Assembly (NCBI RefSeq): GCF_014649795.1
Contig: NZ_BMTS01000011.1
Span: 232,391 to 296,390 of the forward strand
DNA length: 64,000 nucleotides
Direction: 5' to 3'
Source: Streptomyces melanogenes
GTDB taxonomy: Bacteria > Actinomycetota > Actinomycetes > Streptomycetales > Streptomycetaceae
Program-made: the position numbers and the translations under genes
Notes under the pieces: generated by a model
Told to the model about the DNA's origin: nothing
The model's database searches: none
What the model saw: only the letters and a program-made list of their open reading frames with translations
Part shown: positions 17,025 to 26,339 of the stretch, piece by piece
Position numbering within the stretch: position 1 is the stretch's first letter
How the letters are laid out: every line of letters starts with the position of its first letter

Positions 17025-17684
17025 CTATCCGGTGATGCCGTACGGCTCGGGGACGCGCCACCGCTCGAACTGCCGGTCCAGTGTGTACCGCCCGTCGGGG
17101 CCGAGGAGCAGCGTCCTGGTCTCCGCGTTCCCCGGATTGGAGAGCGACTCGAAGTCCGCCACCGTCCAGTGGAACCAGCGCATGCAGAACAGCCGCATCG
17201 TCAGGCCGTGGGTGACGAGCAGGACGTTCGGCGGGTGGTCGGGCGCCTCGAAGCTGCGGTGCAGGCTCTCCAGGAACGACCCCACCCGGTCGTACACGTC
17301 CGCCCCCGACTCGCCCTGCGCGAAGCGGTAGAAGAAGTGTCCGTACGCGTCCCGGTAGGCCTTCTGGAGCCTCACGTCCTCGCGGTCCTGCCAGTTCCCC
17401 CAGTCCTGCTCGCGGAGCCTGGGCTCCTCCCTGATCCGCACGAGCTCCGGATCGAGCCCGAACGCCTGGAACGTCTCGTGGGTGCGCCGGTACGGCGAGA
17501 CGTAGACGCTGACGCGCTCGCGCCCGAATATCTCGCGCAGCCGCTCCCCCGTCTCCCCGGCCTGCCGCCGCCCGGTCGCGGTGAGCCGCAGCGCGTGGTC
17601 GGGCTCGCGCTCGTACACGGTGTCGTCGGCGTTCCCCTCCGACTCGCCGTGCCGGACGAGGACGATGCGACGCGGTCTTGCCAT
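17025..17684 (-). CDS. Histidine phosphatase family protein (phosphoglycerate mutase-like)
   Basis: The 219-residue protein has the phosphohistidine motif LVRHGESEGN (nucleophile H12), the acid loop RLREQDWGNWQ, the GESGADVYDRV region and the second histidine in LLVTHGLTMRLF. It belongs to the broad-specificity phosphatases rather than glycolytic mutases (short and lacking the mutase-specific insert). The ATG is at 17684. Upstream of the ADP-ribosylglycohydrolase with a 12-nt gap. Confidence 0.9.
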   Translation of the reverse strand: MARPRRIVLVRHGESEGNADDTVYEREPDHALRLTATGRRQAGETGERLREIFGRERVSVYVSPYRRTHETFQAFGLDPELVRIREEPRLREQDWGNWQDREDVRLQKAYRDAYGHFFYRFAQGESGADVYDRVGSFLESLHRSFEAPDHPPNVLLVTHGLTMRLFCMRWFHWTVADFESLSNPGNAETRTLLLGPDGRYTLDRQFERWRVPEPYGITG

Positions 17685-17747
17685 GCGTAAACCCTAGATC
17701 GCCGGTCTGACATTCGAGCAGCCGTCCGGCGCCATCCGGCGTATCGC

Positions 17748-18353
17748 TCACACCGTCCAGCTGGGATTCAGGTCGACGACGGCCCCGGACAGGCCCGCGA
17801 CGTCGGCCTCCGTCCCCGCGCGCAGCGCGAGCCGCTCCACCCGGTCGGCCCGGTACTTGCCGTGCTCGGCGGCCGACCGCCACATGGAGAGCACCAGGAA
17901 CTCGTTGCCCGGGGCCTCCCCGAACACCCCGCGCAGCATTCCGGGCGATCCGGCCATCGCCGGGTTCCAGATCCGCTCCTGCGCGCTGCGGAAGTGCTCG
18001 ACGCGGTCGGCGTGCACCCGGCAGTGCGCCACCCGCACCACATCGGCGTCGGTGAAGCGCGGCTCGAAGCCGGTCTTCACGTCGAAGCGGTGGTCGAACA
18101 GCTTGGCGCGCGCGTCCCGGAACGTGCCGGACTGCGTGGCGGCGAGGCGGTCGTGGTGGCGCGCCATGAAGGAGTCGTAGAAGGGCCGGCTCTCCCAGAA
18201 CGTGAAGACGTGCGCGACATCGGGCCGCCCTCGGCTCCACCCGCCGCCCTGGCCCCTGAATCCCGGCTCCCCCAGCAGTCCCGCCCACTTCCGCTGCCCC
18301 CGGTCGAAGCCGGGACGGTCGACCACAGTGCAGCGAATCCACTTGACCAGCAC
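17748..18353 (-). CDS. DUF4937/YdbC-type protein with ABM-like fold
   Basis: The 201-residue protein is read from GTG 18353 (MLVKWIRCTVVDRPGF), preferred over longer low-quality upstream starts. The first half carries HVFTFWESRPFYDSFMARHH and the second FLVLSMWRSAAEHGKYR, two ferredoxin-like (antibiotic-monooxygenase-fold) repeats. I recall this family as DUF4937/YdbC. The biochemical function is not known. It is divergent from the TerD gene by 124 bp. Confidence 0.65.
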   Translation of the reverse strand: MLVKWIRCTVVDRPGFDRGQRKWAGLLGEPGFRGQGGGWSRGRPDVAHVFTFWESRPFYDSFMARHHDRLAATQSGTFRDARAKLFDHRFDVKTGFEPRFTDADVVRVAHCRVHADRVEHFRSAQERIWNPAMAGSPGMLRGVFGEAPGNEFLVLSMWRSAAEHGKYRADRVERLALRAGTEADVAGLSGAVVDLNPSWTV

Positions 18354-18477
18354 CGCGCCATCGTACGGCCAGCGCCCGTGGCGCCGGTCCCACTCCGGCG
18401 GACCGGTTGGCCCCGCGCGCGTGGCAGCATGGTCGGTGAGCGGCTGACAACGGGCAGTCACGGGGAGGGGTTTGGGG

Positions 18478-19008
18478 ATGAGCGGCTTCAGCAAGGGGCT
18501 CGACAAGGTCGAGGTGGCACTGCGGTGGGACCCGAGCCCGGTCGGCTCCGCGGCCCACGACCTCGATGTGATCGCCGCGGTCTACACCGCGTCCGATCCG
18601 TACGGCAGCCCCGCCTATCTGGTGCACTTCGACAGCCGCTCGCCCGACGGCACGGTCTATCTGAGCCGCGACAGCACCACCGGAAAGGGCTTCGGGGACG
18701 ACGAGGTGCTGACGCTGGAGTTCGCCCGCCAGCCCGACGCGCACGCCCGGATCGTGGTCGGCGTGGTCATCCAGCAGCGCCCGGACCGGCTCGTCTTCGC
18801 GGACGTGGCCAACCCCGAGGTCCGCATCCGCGAGGGCTACCGGGAGCTGGCGAGCGACGACTTCTCCTCGGTCGCGCAGAGCACGGCGGCGACGGTCGCG
18901 GAGTTCGTCCGTACCTCGGGCGGCGCCTGGGAGCTCCACCAGGGCGTACGCGGCTTCGACCTGGACCCGGACGCCTTCACCGCCGCGATGGGCGCACGGA
19001 CCGTCTGA
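18478..19008 (+). CDS. TerD family protein
   Basis: Calcium-binding stress protein of the tellurium-resistance TerD family, 176 residues. The N-terminus SKGLDKVEVALRWDPSP, the acidic AHDLDVIAAVYTASD and the later FADVANPEVRI are family marks; Asp/Glu clusters provide Ca2+ sites. The ATG at 18478 follows GGGGAGGGG. It is a solitary gene, not in a terZABC-like cluster, as is common for extra TerD paralogues in Streptomyces. Confidence 0.88.
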   Translation: MSGFSKGLDKVEVALRWDPSPVGSAAHDLDVIAAVYTASDPYGSPAYLVHFDSRSPDGTVYLSRDSTTGKGFGDDEVLTLEFARQPDAHARIVVGVVIQQRPDRLVFADVANPEVRIREGYRELASDDFSSVAQSTAATVAEFVRTSGGAWELHQGVRGFDLDPDAFTAAMGARTV

Positions 19009-19065
19009 CTCCTACGTACGGAGTACGTAGCTGAAGCACGGCGGTGTACACCCCCCGAACGCCCG

Positions 19066-19096
19066 CGTGGGGACCGGCAGTTCACCGGTCCCCACG
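19066..19096. terminator. Bidirectional terminator terD / nrdJ
   Basis: Perfect 12-bp stem (19066-19077 with 19085-19096), loop CAGTTCA, between the convergent terD and nrdJ genes. Confidence 0.75.
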
Positions 19097-19146
19097 GGGC
19101 AGGGCCTTTCAGCCCTCAGGAGCGCTCGGGCCGCGAGCGCCCGTGA

Positions 19147-22041
19147 TCAGCTGCAGCCGCTGGTCGAGCCGCAGCCCTCGCAGATGTAGCAGGAGCCGGC
19201 CCGCTGCATCTTGGTGCCGCAGGAGAAGCAGAGCGGCGCGTCGGCGCTGACGCCGAGCTGCATCTCGACGAGCTCGGCCGAGTTGTGCACGGCCTTCGGG
19301 GGCTCGACGACCGCCGGCTTGGGCGCGGCGACGGCCTTCAGCGTCTCGGTCTGGCGCGGAGCGGACTGGGCCAGGCCCTCGACGTCCATCTCCTCGTCGT
19401 CCAGGTTCGGCTCGTACGAACCGGTCTCCAGGTGGCGCTGACGCTCCTCGGCGGAGTGGATGCCGAGCGCCGAGCGGGTCTCGAACGGCAGGAAGTCCAG
19501 CGCCAGGCGGCGGAAGATGTAGTCGACGATCGACTGCGCCATCCGCACGTCCGGGTCGTCCGTCATACCGGCCGGCTCGAAGCGCATATTGGTGAACTTC
19601 GAGACGTACGTCTCCAGCGGCACGCCGTACTGGAGGCCGACCGAGACGGCGATCGAGAAGGCGTCCATCATGCCCGCGAGGGTCGAGCCCTGCTTGGACA
19701 TCTTCAGGAAGACCTCGCCCAGACCGTCGTCGGGGTAGGAGTTGGCGGTCATGTAGCCCTCGGCGCCACCGACCGTGAAGGAGGTGGTGATGCCCGGACG
19801 GCCCTTGGGCAGACGCTTGCGGACCGGGCGGTACTCGACGACCTTCTCGACGGCCTTGCGGATCTCGGCCTCGGCCTTCTCCGTGACCTCCGCCTTCTCC
19901 TTCTCCTTGGTCTTCGCGGAGAGGGGCTGGCCGACCTTGCAGTTGTCGCGGTAGATCGCGAGCGCCTTGACGCCCATCTTCCACGCCTCGAAGTAGACCT
20001 CTTCGACGTCCTCGACGGTCGCCGTCTCCGGCAGGTTGACCGTCTTGGAGAGCGCGCCGGAGATCCACGGCTGGATGGCGGCCATCATGCGGACGTGGCC
20101 CATCGCGGAGATGGAGCGCTCGCCCATGGCGCAGTCGAAGACCTCGTAGTGCTCGGTCTTCAGGCCCGGGGCGTCGATCACGTTGCCGTGGTCGGCGATG
20201 TGGGCGACGATCGCCTCGATCTGCTCCGGCTGGTAGCCGAGGCGGCGCAGCGCCTGCGGGACCGTGCCGTTGACGATCTGCATCGAGCCGCCGCCGACCA
20301 GCTTCTTGAACTTGACCAGCGCGAGGTCGGGCTCAAGACCGGTGGTGTCGCAGGACATCGCGAGACCGATGGTGCCGGTGGGGGCGATGACCGACGCCTG
20401 AGCGTTGCGGAAACCGTTCTTCTCGCCCAGTCGGACCACGTCCTGCCAGGCCTCCGTGGCGGCGGCCCAGATCGGCGAGTCCAGGTCGTCGATGTGGACG
20501 GCCTTGGCGTTGGCGTCGGCGTGCTGCTTCATGACGCGCTGGTGCGGCTCGGCGTTGCGGGCGTAGCCGTCGTAGGCGCCGACGACCGCGGCCAGCTCGG
20601 CGGAGCGCTTGTACGAGGTGCCGGTCATCAGCGAGGTGATGGCACCGGCGAGCGCGCGGCCGCCGTCCGAGTCGTACGCGTGGCCGGTGGCCATCAGCAG
20701 GGCGCCGAGGTTGGCGTAGCCGATGCCCAGCTGGCGGTAGGCGCGGGTGTTCTCGCCGATCTTCTGGGTCGGGAAGTCCGCGAAGCAGATGGAGATGTCC
20801 ATCGCGGTGATGACCAGCTCGACGACCTTGGCGAACCGCTCGACCTCGAAGGACTGGTGGCCCTCGCCGTCGTCCTTGAGGAACTTCATGAGGTTCAGCG
20901 AGGCGAGGTTGCAGGACGTGTTGTCCAGGTGCATGTACTCGCTGCACGGGTTCGAGCCGTTGATCCGGCCGGACTCCGGGCAGGTGTGCCAGTGGTTGAT
21001 CGTGTCGTCGTACTGGATGCCCGGGTCGGCGCAGGCCCACGCCGCCTCGGCCATCTTGCGGAAGAGGGACTTGGCGTCGACCTCTTCGATGACGTCACCG
21101 GTCATCCGGGCACGCAGCCCGAACTTGCCACCGGTCTCGACGGCCTTCATGAACTCGTCGTTCACACGGACCGAGTTGTTGGCGTTCTGGTACTGGACGG
21201 ACGTGATGTCGTCGCCGCCCAGGTCCATGTCGAAGCCCGCGTCGCGCAGCGCGCGGATCTTCTCCTCCTCCTTCACCTTGGTCTCGATGAAGTTCTCGAT
21301 GTCGGGGTGGTCGACGTCGAGGATGACCATCTTGGCCGCGCGGCGGGTGGCGCCGCCCGACTTGATGGTGCCGGCGGAGGCGTCGGCACCGCGCATGAAG
21401 GAGACCGGGCCGGAGGCGTTGCCGCCGGAGGACAGCAGCTCCTTGGAGGAGCGGATGCGGGAGAGGTTCAGGCCGGCGCCGGAGCCGCCCTTGAAGATCA
21501 TGCCCTCTTCCTTGTACCAGTCGAGGATCGACTCCATGGAGTCGTCGACGGACAGGATGAAGCAAGCCGAGACCTGCTGCGGCTGGGGCGTGCCGACGTT
21601 GAACCACACCGGGCTGTTGAAGCTGAAGATCTGGTGCAGGAGGGCGTACGCCAGCTCGTGCTCGAAGATCTCGGCGTCCGCGGGCGAGGCGAAGTAGCCG
21701 TGGTCCTCGCCGGCCTTGCGGTACGTCTTCACGATCCGGTCGATGAGCTGCTTGAGGCCGGTCTCGCGCTGCGGGGTGCCGACGGCCCCGCGGAAGTACT
21801 TGCTGGTGACGATGTTGACCGCGTTCACCGACCAGAAGTCGGGGAACTCGACGCCACGCTGCTCGAAGTTGATCGAGCCGTCGCGCCAGTTGGTCATGAC
21901 GACGTCACGACGCTCCCAGGCCACCTCGTCGTACGGATGCACTCCGGGGGTGGTGTGGATGCGCTCGATGCGCAGACCCTTGGTCGCCTTGGAACCCTTG
22001 GTGCGGGATCCTCGTGCCGGGCCGCTCGCCGTCTCTGTCAT
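19147..22041 (-). CDS. nrdJ: Vitamin B12-dependent class II ribonucleotide reductase
   Basis: Reduces ribonucleotides to deoxyribonucleotides with adenosylcobalamin, independent of oxygen. The protein has 964 residues from ATG 22041 (GGAGGCGGC site before it), close to S. coelicolor NrdJ. Active-site blocks are visible: SACFILSVDDSME, GGSGAGLNLSRIRS and the radical-site NPCSEYMHLDNTSCNLASL. The C-terminus has a Cys-rich zinc-ribbon-like tail (CFSCGTKM...CYICEGCG) that probably carries redox cysteines. It is second in an operon behind nrdR (141-nt gap), so NrdR boxes upstream of nrdR should control it. I saw no cobalamin riboswitch. Confidence 0.96.
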   Translation of the reverse strand: MTETASGPARGSRTKGSKATKGLRIERIHTTPGVHPYDEVAWERRDVVMTNWRDGSINFEQRGVEFPDFWSVNAVNIVTSKYFRGAVGTPQRETGLKQLIDRIVKTYRKAGEDHGYFASPADAEIFEHELAYALLHQIFSFNSPVWFNVGTPQPQQVSACFILSVDDSMESILDWYKEEGMIFKGGSGAGLNLSRIRSSKELLSSGGNASGPVSFMRGADASAGTIKSGGATRRAAKMVILDVDHPDIENFIETKVKEEEKIRALRDAGFDMDLGGDDITSVQYQNANNSVRVNDEFMKAVETGGKFGLRARMTGDVIEEVDAKSLFRKMAEAAWACADPGIQYDDTINHWHTCPESGRINGSNPCSEYMHLDNTSCNLASLNLMKFLKDDGEGHQSFEVERFAKVVELVITAMDISICFADFPTQKIGENTRAYRQLGIGYANLGALLMATGHAYDSDGGRALAGAITSLMTGTSYKRSAELAAVVGAYDGYARNAEPHQRVMKQHADANAKAVHIDDLDSPIWAAATEAWQDVVRLGEKNGFRNAQASVIAPTGTIGLAMSCDTTGLEPDLALVKFKKLVGGGSMQIVNGTVPQALRRLGYQPEQIEAIVAHIADHGNVIDAPGLKTEHYEVFDCAMGERSISAMGHVRMMAAIQPWISGALSKTVNLPETATVEDVEEVYFEAWKMGVKALAIYRDNCKVGQPLSAKTKEKEKAEVTEKAEAEIRKAVEKVVEYRPVRKRLPKGRPGITTSFTVGGAEGYMTANSYPDDGLGEVFLKMSKQGSTLAGMMDAFSIAVSVGLQYGVPLETYVSKFTNMRFEPAGMTDDPDVRMAQSIVDYIFRRLALDFLPFETRSALGIHSAEERQRHLETGSYEPNLDDEEMDVEGLAQSAPRQTETLKAVAAPKPAVVEPPKAVHNSAELVEMQLGVSADAPLCFSCGTKMQRAGSCYICEGCGSTSGCS

Positions 22042-22182
22042 GCCGCCTCCCATACGCGGGCGAAAACGCCCAAAAGTGCCCGAATGTTCCCGTGGCACGG
22101 TGTGTGTCTTGTGCCCCGGGCGCCTCGCGGGCGCCCGTGACAGGTCCTGGATTGCCGCCGATCGGCGACCGGGGTCCGCCGG

Positions 22183-22704
22183 TCAGTCGGCAGCGGTGGC
22201 GGGCACGGGGACCTCGGGGGTCACTCCGGCCACGCGCGCGTCCGCGTCGTCCGCGGGAGGCCGTTGTTCGCGCAGTTCCGCGATGGCGGCCTCGAAGTCT
22301 TCAAGGGTGTCGAACGCCCGGTACACGGACGCGAAGCGCAGGTACGCGACGAGGTCGAGCTCCTGCAGGGGGCCGAGTATGGCCAGACCCACGTCATGGG
22401 TGGTCAGCTCGGCGCTGCCGGTGGCGCGCACCGCCTCCTCGACCCGCTGGCCGAGCTTGGCGAGGGCGTCCTCGGTGACCGGCCGCCCCTGGCACGCCTT
22501 GCGGACGCCAGAGATGACCTTGGTGCGCGAGAAGGGTTCAGTGACGCCCGACCGCTTGATCACCATCAGCGAGGCCGTCTCCACCGTCGTGAAACGACGG
22601 GAGCAGTCGGGGCACTGGCGGCGCCTGCGGATCGACGTGCCGTCGTCGGTGGTCCGACTGTCGACGACACGGCTGTCGGGGTGCCTGCAGAAGGGGCAGT
22701 GCAT
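22183..22704 (-). CDS. nrdR: Transcriptional repressor NrdR
   Basis: Senses dATP/ATP and represses ribonucleotide reductase genes. The protein has 173 residues from ATG 22704. The N-terminal zinc ribbon uses C3, C6, C31 and C34 (MHCPFC ... CPDC), followed by the ATP-cone domain (VIKRSGVTEPFSRTKVISGV). The C-terminal ~25 residues are a Pro/Ala-rich tail. It heads the nrdR-nrdJ operon, with tandem NrdR-box-like repeats 110-150 bp upstream, indicating autoregulation. Confidence 0.96.
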   Translation of the reverse strand: MHCPFCRHPDSRVVDSRTTDDGTSIRRRRQCPDCSRRFTTVETASLMVIKRSGVTEPFSRTKVISGVRKACQGRPVTEDALAKLGQRVEEAVRATGSAELTTHDVGLAILGPLQELDLVAYLRFASVYRAFDTLEDFEAAIAELREQRPPADDADARVAGVTPEVPVPATAAD

Positions 22705-22812
22705 GGATCCCAACCCTCCTTCGCAGCACGACTGAATGACCTCGGTGGGGCTGAACAGGCCCCGCGAAGCAGCCACAAGCATAGGCGATGACCGCGGCCC
22801 CAAGGACCACAA

Positions 22813-22857
22813 CCACAACTTCTGGGTGGCGGTGCCAATCCAACCACTAGATCTGGG
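22813..22857 (-). promoter_or_regulatory. Tandem NrdR-box-like repeats upstream of nrdRJ
   Basis: Two imperfect direct repeats, CCACAACTTCTGGG (22813-22826) and CCACTAGATCTGGG (22844-22857), start 31 bp apart (three helical turns). Paired NrdR boxes at such spacing are the known arrangement upstream of Streptomyces nrd operons. Sequence assignment is by pattern only. Confidence 0.6.
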
Positions 22858-23261
22858 GTTTTGCCGCCAACTGCCCACTACCGCGTGTCGCGGCGCGGTC
22901 GCGCAGGGAACAGCGCGGGAAGGCGTGATTCCGGCCCGTGTCCACGCAGGCCCGGAGGGCGACGAAGCGCGGGCCGGCCGCCGCCGGAACACCGGATCGG
23001 GAACCGCCCGGCGGGCGCGCCCGACCCTGTTTCCGGGCGACCGGATGGCAGACTGGGAGGCCGGTACCGGCCATCGCGCCGCGGTCGTACGCACGCACGG
23101 TCCGGCGGCTGTCGGCGACGCTCCCGGGCGGCGCCCGCAGGCTCCGGCCTCAGCGGTGAAGGGTACCGTAATCGACCGAATTGCCTGCCGACCGGCCCCG
23201 GCAAGGGTGCCCGCATACACCCGGCTCCACCATCACGTCACGCTTTCTGCGATTTTTCACT

Positions 23262-23302
23262 CGAACGTGTGTTTGGCGCAACCTTTCGAAAGCAACTACC
23301 GT
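23262..23302 (+). promoter_or_regulatory. lexA promoter with SOS box
   Basis: The SOS box CGAACGTGTGTTTG (23262-23275) fits the Gram-positive LexA consensus CGAAC-N4-GTTYG. It overlaps the probable -35 TTGGCG (23273-23278), with TACCGT (23297-23302) as -10 at 18 bp. LexA bound here would block its own promoter. The remaining ~400 bp toward nrdR (22858-23261) hold no recognisable gene. Confidence 0.72.
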
Positions 23303-23338
23303 TGTCCAGCTAGGGAGACCATTTCGAGAGGGGCCGAC

Positions 23339-24133
23339 GTGACCACCACCGCAGACAGTGCCACCATCACTGCCCAGGACCGCTCCCAGACCCGACTTGA
23401 GCCGGTGCATGCCATGAATGACGCAGTCACGAACCAGGAGGGCGGCGACCCCGCGCGGGCCACACGCTCGCTGCCCGGCCGACCTCCGGGCATCAGGGCG
23501 GACAGCTCCGGTCTCACCGACCGGCAGCGGCGGGTCATCGAGGTCATCCGGGACTCGGTGCAGCGCCGGGGGTACCCGCCGTCGATGCGGGAGATCGGTC
23601 AGGCGGTGGGTCTCTCCAGCACGTCGTCCGTCGCCCACCAGCTCATGGCCCTGGAGCGCAAGGGCTTCCTCCGCCGCGACCCCCACCGCCCTCGGGCGTA
23701 CGAGGTGCGCGGCTCGGACCAGCCCAGCACCCAGCCGACGGACACCACCGGCAAGCCCGCGGCCTCCTATGTGCCGCTGGTCGGCCGGATCGCCGCCGGT
23801 GGCCCCATCCTCGCCGAGGAGTCGGTCGAGGACGTCTTCCCCCTCCCCCGCCAGCTGGTCGGCGACGGCGAGCTCTTCGTCCTCAAGGTCGTCGGCGACT
23901 CGATGATCGAGGCCGCGATCTGCGACGGCGACTGGGTCACGGTGCGCCGCCAGCCGGTCGCGGAGAACGGCGACATCGTCGCCGCGATGCTGGACGGCGA
24001 AGCCACGGTGAAGCGGTTCAAGCGCGAGGACAACCACATCTGGCTCCTCCCGCACAACGCCGCGTACCAGCCCATCCCCGGCGACGAGGCGACCATCCTC
24101 GGCAAGGTGGTGGCGGTGCTGCGGCGGGTCTGA
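23339..24133 (+). CDS. lexA: SOS response repressor LexA
   Basis: Represses DNA-damage genes and cleaves itself when stimulated by RecA filaments. The protein has 264 residues from GTG 23339 (MTTTADSATITAQDRSQ). The winged HTH spans about 57-125 (LTDRQRRVIEVIRDSVQRRG, SSTSSVAHQLMALERKG). The autocleavage bond is A153-G154, and the catalytic dyad is S188 (VVGDSMIEAAICDGD) and K225 (EATVKRF). An N-terminal extension of ~55 residues precedes the usual LexA start, as in other Streptomyces. It is divergent from nrdRJ. Confidence 0.96.
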   Translation: MTTTADSATITAQDRSQTRLEPVHAMNDAVTNQEGGDPARATRSLPGRPPGIRADSSGLTDRQRRVIEVIRDSVQRRGYPPSMREIGQAVGLSSTSSVAHQLMALERKGFLRRDPHRPRAYEVRGSDQPSTQPTDTTGKPAASYVPLVGRIAAGGPILAEESVEDVFPLPRQLVGDGELFVLKVVGDSMIEAAICDGDWVTVRRQPVAENGDIVAAMLDGEATVKRFKREDNHIWLLPHNAAYQPIPGDEATILGKVVAVLRRV

Positions 24134-24152
24134 CCGACCCGCCGGCCGGACC

Positions 24153-24185
24153 GGCCCCGGGACCCACTGCGCCGGTCCCGGGGCC
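24153..24185. terminator. Bidirectional terminator lexA / dinG
   Basis: Perfect 12-bp stem GGCCCCGGGACC (24153-24164) with its complement (24174-24185), 9-nt loop, followed by CTGTTGTGT, between two convergent genes. Confidence 0.78.
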
Positions 24186-24229
24186 CTGTTGTGTCCGGGA
24201 CCCGCTCCCGGCAGCCAAGGCGCCGGGTG

Positions 24230-26200
24230 CTACTTCCCGTCGGCCTTGGCGACCGCGTCGATCGCGGCGAGCGAGCGGCGCACCTGATTGCGGTCCGTGG
24301 TGTACCAGAAGTCCGGCAGCGAGGCCCGCAGATAGCTGCCGTAGCGCGCGTTGGCCAGCCTGGGATCGAGGACGGCGACGACACCCTTGTCCCCCGTCGC
24401 CCGGACCAGTCGGCCCGCGCCCTGGGCCATCAGCAGCGCGGCATGGGTGGCGGCCACCGCCATGAAGCCGTTGCCGCCGTTCTCCTCCACCGCCTTCTGG
24501 CGGGCGCTCATCAGCGGGTCGTCGGGCCGAGGGAACGGGATCCTGTCCATGACCACCAGCTGGCAGCTCGCGCCCGGCACGTCCACACCCTGCCAGAGGG
24601 AGAGCGTGCCGAACAGACAGGTCTCGGGGTCGCCCGCGAACGTCTTGATCAGCTCGCCCAGGGTGTCCTCGCCCTGGAGCAGGATCGGCTTGTCCAGGCG
24701 GCCGCGCAGCTCCTCGGCGGCGGCCTGGGCGGCCCGCATCGAAGAGAACAGGCCCAGCGTCCGGCCACCGGCCGCCTCGACCAGCTCCGCCAGCTCGTCC
24801 ATCATGTCGCCGCGCGAGCCCTCACGGCCCGGCGTGGCCAGATGCCGGGCGACGTAGAGGATCCCCTGCTTCGGGTAGTCGAAGGGCGAGCCGACGTCGA
24901 TGCCCTTCCACTGCGGGACGTCCTCGCCCTCGGTGCCTTCCGGCGCGAGGCCCAGCGACGCGCCCACCCCGTTGAAGTCACCGCCGAGCTTGAGCGTCGC
25001 CGAGGTGAGCACCACCGACCGGTCGGCGAAGAGCTTCTCCCGCAGCAGCCCCGACACGGAGAGCGGGGCGACCCGCAGGGAGGCGCCGAAGCGGTCGTGC
25101 CGCTCGTACCAGACGACGTCGTACTCGGATCCGTTGGAGATCCGCTCGGCCACGCCGTGGACGCTCTCGACCGCAGCGAGGGCCTGCTTGCGCACCGCGT
25201 CCTCGTCCTGGACGGACTTGTCGCGGGTGGAGCCGAGCGCCGAGATCACCGTACGAGCAGCGTCGCGCAGCGCCATCAGGGCGTATCCGAGATCCTCGGG
25301 GATCTCCTCCAGACGGCCGGGCAGCGCCAACTCCATCAGCCGCTCGAAGCCCTCGGCGGCGGTCTGGAGCTGGTCGGCGGCCTTCTCGTTGACGAGCTTG
25401 GCGGCCCGTCGCACGGCCCGGTTGACCTGCCCCGGGGTGAGCTCGCCGGTGGCGACGCCGGTGACCCGGGAGACCAGCTCGTGCGCCTCGTCGACGATCA
25501 GCACTTCGTGCTGCGGGAGCACCGGGGCGCCCTCGATGGCGTCGATGGCGAGCAGGGCGTGGTTGGTGACCACCACGTCCGAGAGCTTGGCGCGCTCGCG
25601 GGCCATCTCCGCGAAGCACTCCGCCCCGTACGCGCACTTCGAGGCGCCCAAGCACTCCCGGGAGGAGACGGACACCTGGCCCCAGGCGCGGTCCGAGACG
25701 CCGGGCGTCAGGTCGTCCCGGTCGCCGGTCTCCGTCTCGTCGGCCCAGTCCCGCATCCGCAGCAGGTCCTGCCCCAGCTTGCTGGTGGGCGCGGCCGCCT
25801 CGAACTGGTCGAAGAGACCGTCCTCCTCTTCCTGCGGCACGCCCTCGTGGAGGCGGTGCAGACAGAGGTAGTTCGACCGGCCCTTGAGCATGGCGAACTC
25901 CGGGCGGCGGCGCAGCTGCGGGTGCAGCGCGTCGACCGTACGCGGAAGATCGCGCTCCACGAGCTGCCGCTGGAGCGCCAGGGTCGCCGTGGCCACCACG
26001 ACGCGCTCGCCGTGCGCCAGCGCCGGCACCAGATAGCCCAGGGACTTTCCGGTGCCGGTGCCGGCCTGGACGAGCAGGTGGGAATTGCCGTCGATGGCGT
26101 CGGCGACGGCCGTGGCCATGGTGACCTGGCCGGGGCGCTCCAGACCGCCGACGGCGGCGACGGCGGCGTGCAGGAGCTCGGGGAGAGATGGCTTCGTCAT
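24230..26200 (-). CDS. dinG: DinG/XPD-type iron-sulfur ATP-dependent DNA helicase
   Basis: 5'-3' superfamily 2 helicase of 656 residues acting on DNA repair and R-loop structures. Walker A is AGTGTGKSLGYLVPA near residue 42, the DEAH box is in VLIVDEAHELVSR, and four cysteines (YLCLHRLH and CLGASKCAYGAECF) fit the 4Fe-4S cluster of the XPD/DinG family. The C-terminal helicase blocks include FGTLSLWQGVDVPG and QGAGRLVRATGDKG. The ATG is at 26200. I found no SOS box in its upstream region despite its position beside lexA. Confidence 0.92.
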   Translation of the reverse strand: MTKPSLPELLHAAVAAVGGLERPGQVTMATAVADAIDGNSHLLVQAGTGTGKSLGYLVPALAHGERVVVATATLALQRQLVERDLPRTVDALHPQLRRRPEFAMLKGRSNYLCLHRLHEGVPQEEEDGLFDQFEAAAPTSKLGQDLLRMRDWADETETGDRDDLTPGVSDRAWGQVSVSSRECLGASKCAYGAECFAEMARERAKLSDVVVTNHALLAIDAIEGAPVLPQHEVLIVDEAHELVSRVTGVATGELTPGQVNRAVRRAAKLVNEKAADQLQTAAEGFERLMELALPGRLEEIPEDLGYALMALRDAARTVISALGSTRDKSVQDEDAVRKQALAAVESVHGVAERISNGSEYDVVWYERHDRFGASLRVAPLSVSGLLREKLFADRSVVLTSATLKLGGDFNGVGASLGLAPEGTEGEDVPQWKGIDVGSPFDYPKQGILYVARHLATPGREGSRGDMMDELAELVEAAGGRTLGLFSSMRAAQAAAEELRGRLDKPILLQGEDTLGELIKTFAGDPETCLFGTLSLWQGVDVPGASCQLVVMDRIPFPRPDDPLMSARQKAVEENGGNGFMAVAATHAALLMAQGAGRLVRATGDKGVVAVLDPRLANARYGSYLRASLPDFWYTTDRNQVRRSLAAIDAVAKADGK

Positions 26201-26339
26201 AGCCCGTTAACCCTAATCCGTGGGTAAGACAGTGCCGGACGAGATCAGAGTTCGTTACGGGCTGTTCGAGCAGTGGGGCCGTGACGCCTGCGTTAACCCG
26301 GGCATCCGATGTCTCCCCGTAGATCGCGTGCGCGGTCCT

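Noticed and set aside
19285..22140. Very long plus-strand open frame opposite nrdJ
   Set aside because: It is an antisense shadow produced by GC-rich codon bias; the minus-strand frame encodes full-length NrdJ with all active-site motifs.
22705..23338. Cobalamin riboswitch upstream of nrdRJ
   Set aside because: No B12-box-like conserved core is visible. In Streptomyces that riboswitch controls the class I nrdABS operon, while nrdRJ is controlled by NrdR.
24191..26227. Long plus-strand open frame opposite dinG
   Set aside because: Its translation is low-complexity and matches no fold, while the minus strand encodes the helicase. The same reasoning removed similar frames opposite CLF/KS, the NIS synthetases, hflX, miaB and the FtsX permease.
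26201..26314. LexA (SOS) box upstream of dinG
   Set aside because: No CGAAC-N4-GTTYG-like sequence is present. TTCG fragments near 26250-26270 are not paired at the right spacing.
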